A stretch of 64,000 bases of DNA from HKST-UBA178 sp965223815 (GTDB taxonomy: Bacteria > Pseudomonadota > Gammaproteobacteria > Chromatiales > Chromatiaceae). The DNA is taken from assembly GCA_965223815.1 (NCBI GenBank), contig OZ245019.1, forward strand, positions 2,480,001 through 2,544,000, written 5' to 3'. Positions 8,062 through 15,392 of this stretch are shown in pieces (position 1 is the first letter of the stretch; every line of letters begins with the position of its first letter). Position numbers and translations under genes: made by a program. The notes beneath the pieces are model-generated. The model saw only the letters and a program-made list of their open reading frames with translations, was not told the origin of the DNA and did not search any database.

Positions 8062-9369
8062 CTAGGCCCCGTCCCAGGCACCCAGGCAAAGACAGGCATT
8101 CTGGCCTCCAAAGCCGAAGGAGTTGGAGAGCAAGGTGCGATGGGGCTGGCTGCGCGCCTGATTTGGGACGTAGTCCAGGCGGCATTTTTTGTCCGCGAAC
8201 TCCTGGTTAATTGTGGGAAGGAGGATGGATTTCCGCATGCCCATCAGCGAGAAAATGCATTCGATTGCACCTGCGGCGGCGATGGTATGACCCAGCATCG
8301 ACTTGTTGGAGCTCACCGGTATCTCCAACGCTCGGTCGCCCAGAACCGTTTCAATGGCCCGGCTCTCGGTCAGATCGTTCTGAGCAGTGGAAGTACCATG
8401 GGCATTGATGTAGTCGATATCTTTAGCCTCGACGCCCGCATCCTCCATGGCCCTTTTCATTGCCAGAATGGCTCCTTCCCCTTTGGGGTGAGTATCGGTG
8501 ATGCGATAGGCGTCCGCCGAATCCCCGTAACCTCGCAGTTCGCCAAGTATGGGAACCCCCCGCGCTTGGGCATGCTCGAGGGATTCGAGTATCACCGCGC
8601 CCGCGCCCTCGGACATTACAAAACCGTTACGCTTGCGATCGAAGGGGCGGGACGCGCTCTGAGGTGTAGTGTACTTCTCAGCCATGGCCTTGATGAGGAC
8701 GAAACCGATGAAGCCAGAGAAGTTGAGTGTTGCCTCGCAGCCTCCGGCTACCATAGCATCGCATTTATTGTCTTGAATCAGCCGGTAAGCCTCGCCGATT
8801 GCCTGGGCCCCCGCGGCGCACGCGGAGACAATGGACTGACTGCTGCCCTGGCATCTAAACAGCTTGGCGAGGATTGCCGGCGCCACATCGGGTTTGCGCT
8901 TCAGAAAGCTCATGTAGCTGAAACCGCCGGCGGACTCCAGCCCCCTTAAATCCCAGCCTTCTTTTTCACTGTAGAATCGATGTAAAAACTGCATCTCCTG
9001 GATCGAGGGGTTCTCTCCATGAGACCCGAGGGAGAATCCTACCCGGTAGCGATCTTCCACATCGTCGAGACGCGCCATGGCCGCCGCCTCCGCTGTGGCC
9101 AATACCATCATATTGACCGCCCGGGAGGAGAACTTCTCGCAGCGGGACTGCTGATAGGACTCCAGGGTTTCCAGAGGAGCCAACCAGGTGTCGTCAACCT
9201 CACCGCCAATGCGGCAGGGTAGCCCGGTGGTATCGAAACCCCGAATTTCATCAATACCCGACTCGCCGCGGCTGGCGCGTGCGAAAGCATCCTCAGCGTT
9301 TGCTCCCAGAGGATTCAGGGTACCGTAACCGGTGATGACCACACGGCGCTTTTCAGGCTGACTGCTCAT
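8062..9369 (-). CDS. beta-ketoacyl-ACP synthase (FabF-like), cluster KS-3 / KS-alpha candidate
   Basis: This 435-residue condensing enzyme has an intact triad: Cys184 in V-S-A-C-A-A-G, His324 in N-A-H-G-T-S-T and His361 in M-L-G-H-T-I-A-A-A-G. The F-G-F-G-G-Q-N loop is present at the C-terminus. It lies 12 bp after the ACP gene and 7 bp before the Cys-less homologue, the order expected for an ACP / KS-alpha / KS-beta set. An insertion near residues 120-165, rich in aromatic and basic residues, is longer than in housekeeping FabF and may form the partner or substrate surface. Confidence 0.88.
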   Translation of the reverse strand: MSSQPEKRRVVITGYGTLNPLGANAEDAFARASRGESGIDEIRGFDTTGLPCRIGGEVDDTWLAPLETLESYQQSRCEKFSSRAVNMMVLATAEAAAMARLDDVEDRYRVGFSLGSHGENPSIQEMQFLHRFYSEKEGWDLRGLESAGGFSYMSFLKRKPDVAPAILAKLFRCQGSSQSIVSACAAGAQAIGEAYRLIQDNKCDAMVAGGCEATLNFSGFIGFVLIKAMAEKYTTPQSASRPFDRKRNGFVMSEGAGAVILESLEHAQARGVPILGELRGYGDSADAYRITDTHPKGEGAILAMKRAMEDAGVEAKDIDYINAHGTSTAQNDLTESRAIETVLGDRALEIPVSSNKSMLGHTIAAAGAIECIFSLMGMRKSILLPTINQEFADKKCRLDYVPNQARSQPHRTLLSNSFGFGGQNACLCLGAWDGA

Positions 9370-9381
9370 CCCTGCGAACGA

Positions 9382-9945
9382 CTAAAAGAGGTTGTGTTGT
9401 TCCTGGGCGTTCTTCAGCCAGGCCTGGGTGAGGTCGTCCCCATTTTCGAAAGTGCCCGGGGCGCTGCATTCGCCACAGACGATTTTCGTCTCCTCGGTCT
9501 TCCAGGCTGAGGCACCGCAGGCCGTGCATTTTTCCGGCAGGGTGTCGAGAATGTCCAAAACCGCCCGCGCCATGGAATTCACAGTGACCAACTTGGGCAC
9601 TTCGTCCATATCCATGCCTTCATCGATATCCGGCGCATCCTCTCCAAATCGCAGACGCAGCATGGCGAGCGCACCCTCGGTCAATTCGCCTGTATCGTCG
9701 TCAATGGCTTTGTCTTCGCCGAACAACTCTTCCACATGCTCGAGTACCTGGTGGCGGGCCATTTTGATACCAAAGGTCTGCTCCAGCTGATATACAACAT
9801 CCAGGAAATCCAGCGACTCGGCACCCAAATCGTTGATCAGGGAGCTTTCGGCTTCAATCGTATCCTGTTCGATGCGCAAGGTGTCCGCAAGGATTCTCTT
9901 CAGCTCGCTGATAACCACTGCTTCTTGGATTAATTCCTGTTTCAT
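9382..9945 (-). CDS. acyl carrier protein fused to a C-terminal zinc ribbon
   Basis: This 187-residue protein starts with a normal carrier domain (about residues 10-80) holding the phosphopantetheine site D-L-G-A-E-S-L-D with Ser44. An acidic linker follows (about 80-118). The last 50 residues contain two Cys pairs, C140-T-A-C143 and C157-G-E-C160, the spacing of a rubredoxin-like zinc ribbon, and then an acidic, amphipathic tail. Typical ACPs have 75-95 residues, so this is a real two-part protein and not a misread start. It is the only ACP in the cluster and should carry the growing chain. The ribbon may dock a partner enzyme (inference). Start ATG 9945. Confidence 0.88.
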   Translation of the reverse strand: MKQELIQEAVVISELKRILADTLRIEQDTIEAESSLINDLGAESLDFLDVVYQLEQTFGIKMARHQVLEHVEELFGEDKAIDDDTGELTEGALAMLRLRFGEDAPDIDEGMDMDEVPKLVTVNSMARAVLDILDTLPEKCTACGASAWKTEETKIVCGECSAPGTFENGDDLTQAWLKNAQEQHNLF

Positions 9946-10030
9946 CTCTACCTTAGACCTGAGTAATTGAGGGGGTTGAAAACAAATAACGAATTATACA
10001 GGAATGCGGGAGTCGGAGACGACCGATTCC

Positions 10031-10798
10031 TCAACTGCCCTGGTAGCTGAGATTGCTCATGCCGTGGTCAACGACAATGGTCTGACCACGGATCGCCCGG
10101 CTGCCGGGAGCACAGAGAAATGAGACCACATCGGCCACCTCATCCTCCTGAACGAAATAGTCCTCGGGGATCTGCTGGTCTTTCTCCCAAAATTGACGCA
10201 GCACCTTGAAGGAATCGGTTTTTACAATGCCTGCACAGACCCCGTTTACATTGACGCCCCTGGGTCTCAGGGATTCACCGCAGTCGCGGACCACTGCTTC
10301 CATGGCTGCCTTCATGCTGCCCAGTGGATAGGAGGGACTGTAGAGGCGGCTACCCAGGCTGGACAAGAATACGATGCGTCCGGCTTTTGCCTCCAGATGG
10401 GGGAGCGCTGCCTGGATACAGAAGATATTGCCAAGATAGTTGACGCCAACCAACTGTTTAAGATCCCGCTCCAGGAGTTTTTCAAACGGTTTAAAGGGAG
10501 CCAAAGCTGCATTCAAAATCAAATGATCCAGACCGCCCATGGCAGCCACACCCTCCTCCACCATTCTTTTGACATCGCTCTTGACCGCGATGTCACCCTG
10601 CACTGCGATGGCGCGCCGACCGAGCGATCGTGCCTGTTCACACAAGGCTTGGGCCTTGTCCGCCGATTTTCCCGACCGCCGATAGGTGACGACAATGTCC
10701 GCTCCCTGGTCGGCCAGCGACTCAGCTATGGCATGTCCGATTCCCCGGGAACTTCCGGTAATCAAGGCGACTTGTCCCGCAAACAACAACTTATCCAT
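10031..10798 (-). CDS. SDR-type enoyl-ACP reductase, FabL-like
   Basis: This 255-residue SDR starts at ATG 10798; the longer in-frame reading upstream is a shadow of the methyltransferase gene. The cofactor motif is T-G-S-S-R-G-I-G (14-21). The normal N-N-A-G is N-A-A-L-A, and the active-site stretch runs S-S-L-G-S-R-L-Y-S-P-S-Y157-P-L-G-S-M-K163. A Tyr-to-Lys spacing longer than Y-x3-K, the S-S-L-G-S context and the I-R-G-Q-T-I-V-V-D-H-G end resemble Bacillus FabL (enoyl-ACP reductase III) more than FabG. It probably reduces trans-2-enoyl-ACP to a saturated chain. If so, the product is a fatty acid and not a polyene. Confidence 0.72.
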   Translation of the reverse strand: MDKLLFAGQVALITGSSRGIGHAIAESLADQGADIVVTYRRSGKSADKAQALCEQARSLGRRAIAVQGDIAVKSDVKRMVEEGVAAMGGLDHLILNAALAPFKPFEKLLERDLKQLVGVNYLGNIFCIQAALPHLEAKAGRIVFLSSLGSRLYSPSYPLGSMKAAMEAVVRDCGESLRPRGVNVNGVCAGIVKTDSFKVLRQFWEKDQQIPEDYFVQEDEVADVVSFLCAPGSRAIRGQTIVVDHGMSNLSYQGS

Positions 10799-10884
10799 AT
10801 CTTTGTAATTTGAGGCTGGGGATAAACAAAAGGGGGAAGAATAAAGAATTGCCCGGAAGTTTACCAGGGCAGTATGGCGTGGGA

Positions 10885-11514
10885 CTAATGGTTGCGCAGA
10901 CGCGGCAGAAAACGCCCGGTTTGCGCTTTGTAACCCGCGTAGTCGACTTCGGTCTGCCGCCCCATCCAGGCCTCCTCGTTTGCAGCCTTGAAGTGCATCA
11001 ATAGTATGTGCAGTGTTGCGACGATCAGCATCGGGAAGGTTGGTACCGCAAGCAGTGTTGCCCCCATCATGGCAATACTGAGGGCATAGATCGGATGTCT
11101 CACACGACTGAAAGGACCATCTGTGATTAGCGTTGTGGTGCTGTTGGTATCCACACCCACGCGCCAGTTTTTTCCCATCCAGCGCCAGCAGTAGACAGTG
11201 GCCAGCAGACAAAGAGCCACGACCGCAGCGGCGACCCAGCGCAAAGCCAACCAGCCCGGGTCGAGTACGGCATCCGCCGGCAGCTGCCAAATCGGTGCCG
11301 ACTGGTTAATCGAAAATAGCGGGAACAGATTCCAGCCGACGATAACCGGGACCCAGAATATCCACATTAACCTCTCGATGGGTGCAGCCGGGAGTAAACC
11401 TGCCCTACCCCCGCGCATGAGCCGCAAACGCGCCGCCATGAGCAACACTGCTGCCCAGTAGAACCAAACCGAAACCGCAGCCAGTAAGGCCGGACCTTGG
11501 CCGGTCTCAATCAT
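10885..11514 (-). CDS. membrane methyltransferase, isoprenylcysteine carboxyl methyltransferase/PEMT-like
   Basis: This 209-residue protein has four to five hydrophobic segments. Near its C-terminus is the ICMT/phospholipid methyltransferase signature: D-G-P-F-S-R-V-R-H-P-I-Y near residues 130-141, then N-E-E-A-W ... Y-A-G-Y ... T-G-R-F-L-P. Family members transfer a methyl group from S-adenosylmethionine to lipid-linked carboxyl, amine or thiol groups at the membrane. The start overlaps the stop of the upstream lipoprotein gene by 8 bp, and an 86-bp gap separates it from the FabL-like gene. The substrate is unknown; methylation of the cluster's lipid product is a guess from position. Confidence 0.72.
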   Translation of the reverse strand: MIETGQGPALLAAVSVWFYWAAVLLMAARLRLMRGGRAGLLPAAPIERLMWIFWVPVIVGWNLFPLFSINQSAPIWQLPADAVLDPGWLALRWVAAAVVALCLLATVYCWRWMGKNWRVGVDTNSTTTLITDGPFSRVRHPIYALSIAMMGATLLAVPTFPMLIVATLHILLMHFKAANEEAWMGRQTEVDYAGYKAQTGRFLPRLRNH

Positions 11515-12238
11515 CCGCTTTACTGGCGATATTCAACGATTGCTGTGGCTCTATGACTTCTTCAGTCAGCGCCGGGTTTTGCAGCACATTGATAATTTCA
11601 TCAACCACCATTTTCTGAATCTCCGGATGTTCCTCGATGTTGAAGTGGTTGACCTCTTCCACCAGAGCGCTGTGATTTTGAGATGCTCTCAGGTCGCGAT
11701 TGAGCACCAGGGTATCTTCGCTCTCGGTCTCAACGGGTACGCCGCGCAGCCAGGGCATCCAGTCCGTAGTGGGGCTGGAGCGGTAAAAATTCACGCAAAG
11801 CTTTACATTGGCCGGCACCTTGGGCGGCGTGGTGGGATCCACCAAGACCAACGCGGTCACTTCCACTTCATGCTCCTCAAGTATTCTAGCCAAGCGGATG
11901 GCGTCGTCCGCCCCGTAACTATGACCGGAAATTACCAGCGGGCCCTGGGACTGCCCTGCCCCTCTGTGTTGGTTGATCAGTTTTCCCAGATAGGGCCAGG
12001 AGGGGCCCGAGTGCACTGAGGCTTCGACACCCTGTTGCCTCAACATTTCACCCATCTCATCCATTCCCAGTGAGAAGACGTTGAAGAGCCCCCGCAGCAG
12101 ATAGACCTCCCCGCTAACTGTCGATGGAGCGGTGGTGTCCGCGCTATTCGGTGAGTTTGGAGTGGTAGAAGCACATCCAGCCAACAGAATGCAGATCGTG
12201 AGTGCTGAAATTGCAAACTGCCTATTACAATACTTCAT
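11507..12238 (-). CDS. alpha/beta-hydrolase-like lipoprotein
   Basis: The 243-residue product begins at ATG 12238 with a lipoprotein signal: a short basic N-region, a hydrophobic core and the lipobox L-A-G-C-A-S, so lipidation is expected at the Cys near residue 21. The body has an alpha/beta-hydrolase look: a nucleophile elbow G-H-S-Y-G-A, then A-L-V-L-V-D-P-T-T-P (possible Asp) and N-H-F-N-I-E-E-H late (possible His). A serine lipase, esterase or thioesterase working in the periplasm is plausible. A similar lipoprotein lies just across the divergent promoter at 13.7 kb, with the acyltransferase between them. Confidence 0.65.
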   Translation of the reverse strand: MKYCNRQFAISALTICILLAGCASTTPNSPNSADTTAPSTVSGEVYLLRGLFNVFSLGMDEMGEMLRQQGVEASVHSGPSWPYLGKLINQHRGAGQSQGPLVISGHSYGADDAIRLARILEEHEVEVTALVLVDPTTPPKVPANVKLCVNFYRSSPTTDWMPWLRGVPVETESEDTLVLNRDLRASQNHSALVEEVNHFNIEEHPEIQKMVVDEIINVLQNPALTEEVIEPQQSLNIASKADD

Positions 12239-12324
12239 CTTTGAGCAACCTCTCGTATCCAGATTGATCAGTATTATCGGCTTGATATCCCGGCATTTTG
12301 ACAATAAGCAATGAGCAGTGCCGA

Positions 12325-13563
12325 TTACTGCATCGTTCTAGCTCTGGGGCCATTCAACCACCGGCCGATTAGACCATATCGGACCAGGTAACGGTAGCTG
12401 ATCAACGCCATCATCAATGTTGTACCGGTCGACAGGACAAAGGCCAGAAACGGAGAGATGGATAGCGTAAAGCGCTCCGCCAGCGAATGAATTCCAATCT
12501 GCAACAATCCCACCAACGGCAGATGTATCAGATAAGTCCAATATGCGGAGTCGGAAACAAAGCGCACCCGTGGGGAAAAGTAGCGGGACCAGGAGAGAAA
12601 CAGACCCAGAAAACCCCAAACGGCCAGCCAGGAGTAGAGGCCGACGATCAGTGGGAACAGCCACGCCAGACCAGAGAGTGAAGCGGCTTCCAACTCCGTT
12701 TGCCGTTGCAACGCAAAGGAGAATCCGAAGAGCAACACTGATCCCATAAGATAGATCTGATACCTGGGAACAAGCAGACTCAGTTGCTCTTTGATTGGAA
12801 ACAGAAAGGTACCGACAACAAAGAATATCGAGTAGTAGGCAAGGTTGATGGGAGTGGGTAGCCAGAGATTGTCGAAGTGGGTATATATCTCGGGCTTGAC
12901 CGACAGGAATGCCCAGCTGATCCCTACCCAAGGTAACAGGCGCCACCAACTCTCCAGCAGTCGAGTTGATATCCTGATTGACAGCCGCTTCGGCCACCAT
13001 TGGACCAGGAAGAAATAGATCACCGAATAGATCAGGAGATACTGCAGAAACCACAGATGTCCCAGCCCCAGTAGTTCATTCTTGAGCCGCGCATCCTCGA
13101 AGCTCAACCGCAGTAACTCCCGCCAGGTAACCATCTCCCGCTCCACGAGCCCCAGCCCCCATATGAAATAGGTGGCCGGCAGAATGATGGCGATCGCGAA
13201 TAGCAGGGGTACGCCGATACGCCTGAGTCGGTGAAGGAGAAACCCGTGCGCCCCTTTGGCTTGGCAAAGCAATGAGGCGAAGAAGCCTGCGATCAGGAAA
13301 AAAAGCGGTATACGAAAACCGTGGAGATACCAGAGGACCAGGTCGAACCCCCAGCCTTTCGATGGATCGGTCACCGGCCATAGCAGGCCGGGCATGGGCT
13401 CGCGCATATAGGCCGCCGCGCCATGGAGAAAGACCCCGAGAATCATAACCGCCGCGCGAAGCGCGTCCAGAGCGTCTATACGCCCAATCACCGCTGCCGG
13501 CGCTGCCGCTTGGTCCAACAGTCTGTTTCCTGGGCTAGACACTGCTACTGACCCGCTTTTCAT
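12325..13563 (-). CDS. acyltransferase 3 family membrane protein (MdoC/OafA-like)
   Basis: The 412-residue protein has about ten membrane segments and the acyltransferase-3 opening: R-I-D-A-L-D-A-L-R-A-A-V-M-I-L-G-V-F-L-H near residues 22-41. It then has F-R-I-P-L-F-F-L-I-A-G-F-F near 80-93 and an R-R-I-G-V-P block. Family members move acyl groups (acetyl, succinyl and others) across the inner membrane onto glycans, osmoregulated glucans, O-antigen or lipids; this one most resembles the OpgC/MdoC type. ATG 13563 is chosen over an upstream TTG. It lies 86 bp before the hydrolase-like lipoprotein gene on the same strand, so it is probably the first gene of the minus-strand cluster. Confidence 0.78.
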   Translation of the reverse strand: MKSGSVAVSSPGNRLLDQAAAPAAVIGRIDALDALRAAVMILGVFLHGAAAYMREPMPGLLWPVTDPSKGWGFDLVLWYLHGFRIPLFFLIAGFFASLLCQAKGAHGFLLHRLRRIGVPLLFAIAIILPATYFIWGLGLVEREMVTWRELLRLSFEDARLKNELLGLGHLWFLQYLLIYSVIYFFLVQWWPKRLSIRISTRLLESWWRLLPWVGISWAFLSVKPEIYTHFDNLWLPTPINLAYYSIFFVVGTFLFPIKEQLSLLVPRYQIYLMGSVLLFGFSFALQRQTELEAASLSGLAWLFPLIVGLYSWLAVWGFLGLFLSWSRYFSPRVRFVSDSAYWTYLIHLPLVGLLQIGIHSLAERFTLSISPFLAFVLSTGTTLMMALISYRYLVRYGLIGRWLNGPRARTMQ

Positions 13564-13660
13564 GCACTTAAGTTTGGTCTCCCGCTGCAACCTTAGGCGA
13601 CGACTATTGCTTTCCGATTAATACTGTCGGAGAGTGGAATTTTCCAATTTGCCGCTGCAA

Positions 13661-14302
13661 ATGTCACCTTCTATTCTCAGGAATTCCAGCATCGCCATTG
13701 GGCTCTCGCTGCTGTGGTTAATGTTGCAAGGCTGTGCCAGCGTGGGATCGGCACAGCTTCGGGAGCAAATTCGCACCCAACCTGGTGATGCTCGGGACCG
13801 CTTGCATGTACATTTCATCAACTCGCCCCTGGACGTGCCCCAACTGGGGCGCTTGTCTACAGTGGCTGCCTTTTTTAGATCTGCGGGATTGAAGAACACC
13901 CAGTTTCACGCCGCCGCGAGCGGAGACTCACTGGCTGCTTTGGCGAGGGAGATTAGGCGCCAGGAGCCGGATGCCCGCATCGTCCTCATCGGCTGGAGTG
14001 GCGCTTCGTTGTGGGTCTGGGATGCCTTACAACTACTTGAGAAATCAGATGAAGTAATAGATCTAATTGTTTATTTAGACAGCAATTGGATAAAGAAGAG
14101 GACGGCCAGTCAGGGCCATCCTGAGAATGTAGCCAACAGTCTGCTCATTTATCGTCTAGACAACCCGCCAGTTTCGGGTGTACCTCATTCGCGGGTGGAG
14201 ATCATCCCTACGCGGCAACACCTGGCGGTGGCGGCCCATCCCCGGACGGTACGGGTTCTGGGGGAATACTTTCAACACTTGATTGAAGAATCATCAAAAT
14301 AA
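13661..14302 (+). CDS. second alpha/beta-hydrolase-like lipoprotein
   Basis: The product of about 213 residues starts at ATG 13661 (a GTG at 13634 is an alternative) with a lipoprotein signal ending L-M-L-Q-G-C-A-S. The mature part contains a nucleophile-elbow-like G-W-S-G-A-S after a hydrophobic strand (I-V-L-I-G), then L-I-V-Y-L-D-S-N-W and a late R-Q-H-L, the order Ser-Asp-His expected for an alpha/beta hydrolase. It looks like a diverged relative of the lipoprotein at 11.5-12.2 kb. It is transcribed away from the acyltransferase gene and is the first gene of the plus-strand set. The substrate is unknown. Confidence 0.6.
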   Translation: MSPSILRNSSIAIGLSLLWLMLQGCASVGSAQLREQIRTQPGDARDRLHVHFINSPLDVPQLGRLSTVAAFFRSAGLKNTQFHAAASGDSLAALAREIRRQEPDARIVLIGWSGASLWVWDALQLLEKSDEVIDLIVYLDSNWIKKRTASQGHPENVANSLLIYRLDNPPVSGVPHSRVEIIPTRQHLAVAAHPRTVRVLGEYFQHLIEESSK

Positions 14303-14518
14303 ATATATATAATTACAAATAGTTAAAAAATATTAATAATGTATTTAATTAACATATAACACCGTTCGGCAATTCCTCCCCAAGCCATCCCGATCCGCTC
14401 TCGCCGGGCCGTGATCTAGATAGTTCCGCGACCCTGAAAAGTAAATACCCGAGTTCTCCGGTCTAATATTACATATATGCAGGAGATGTAGAGGTAGAAG
14501 TTCAGGTAGGAGAAGTAA

Positions 14519-15391
14519 ATGGCTTCGATGAAACGAATTGCCGCCTGGTTGTGGGAGCGGCTCTGTTCCTGGCTCATGCATGAAAGCCCTCCTGGGGCTT
14601 CCCCACTCTGTGATTTTCGCCGGCTTTGTTTTGAACTGCGCCCCGGAGATATCGTCCTGGTGGAAGGCCGCAGTCGAGTTAGCGAGGTAATCAAACAGAT
14701 TACCCAGAGCGCTTGGACCCATTCCGCTTTGTATATCGGTCGTCTATCCGACATCGAGGATCATTCACTGCGACAGAGGGTGCGGGTCTATTATCGTGGT
14801 GACAGTAACGAGCGCCTACTGGTTGAGGCCCTGCTGGGAGAGGGCACAGTCGTGGTTCCCGTCAGCAAATATCGCCATGATCATTTGAGAATATGCCGGC
14901 CTACGAAGCTGTCCCCCAAAGATGCCAATGCAGTGACCGGTTTCACTATTCGTCGGTTGGGTACCGCATACGATGTGCGGCAGCTCTTGGATCTGGCGCG
15001 CTTTTTCTTTCCTTGGGCATTAATGCCGCGACGCTGGCGTTCAAGTCTTTTCCATCACAACGCGGGCTCACCCACACGAACGGTCTGCTCCTGTCTATTG
15101 GCGGAAGCATTCAGTAGCGTAGATTTTCCGATTCTCCCTTTTATCGATCGGGGCACTGACAGCAATGTTCGCTTTTTCAAACGCAATCCCAAACTCTTTA
15201 CTCCCAAGGATTTCGATTATTCGCCCTATTTCGACATCATCAAGTACCCCTTTCTGGGTATCGATGATCTGGGGATCTACCGCAGACTGCCCTGGGCCGA
15301 CGAGGACCACCTATATAACGATGACCTAGAGGACTTCGATCCGGGTTCCCCCCCGCTCTCGGTGGATCCACCGTCGAAGACAAGACACTGA
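14519..15391 (+). CDS. permuted papain-fold amidase (NlpC/P60, YiiX/YebB-like)
   Basis: The 290-residue protein has the circularly permuted NlpC/P60 layout. The opening strand L-R-P-G-D-I-V-L-V-E-G (about residues 40-50) is followed by the His motif W-T-H-S-A-L-Y-I-G near residue 70, and the Cys motif R-T-V-C-S-C-L-L-A-E-A-F comes later, near residue 190. That His-before-Cys order is typical of the YiiX/LRAT-like group, members of which act on amide or ester bonds of lipids or peptides. A good GGAG sits 7 bp before ATG 14519. Its stop is one base from the FadE-like start, so the two are co-transcribed. The C-terminus is Pro-rich and acidic. Confidence 0.72.
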   Translation: MASMKRIAAWLWERLCSWLMHESPPGASPLCDFRRLCFELRPGDIVLVEGRSRVSEVIKQITQSAWTHSALYIGRLSDIEDHSLRQRVRVYYRGDSNERLLVEALLGEGTVVVPVSKYRHDHLRICRPTKLSPKDANAVTGFTIRRLGTAYDVRQLLDLARFFFPWALMPRRWRSSLFHHNAGSPTRTVCSCLLAEAFSSVDFPILPFIDRGTDSNVRFFKRNPKLFTPKDFDYSPYFDIIKYPFLGIDDLGIYRRLPWADEDHLYNDDLEDFDPGSPPLSVDPPSKTRH

Positions 15392-15392
15392 G

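Noticed and set aside
10799..11290. A 164-residue N-terminal extension of the FabL-like reductase
   Set aside because: It overlaps the methyltransferase gene in another frame, its sequence has no SDR similarity, and the Rossmann fold starts right after ATG 10798.
1425..13563. A classical aryl polyene biosynthesis cluster
   Set aside because: No ammonia lyase, LolA-like protein, MMPL exporter or glycosyltransferase is present, and an enoyl reductase is. The KS/CLF/dehydratase similarity alone is not enough.
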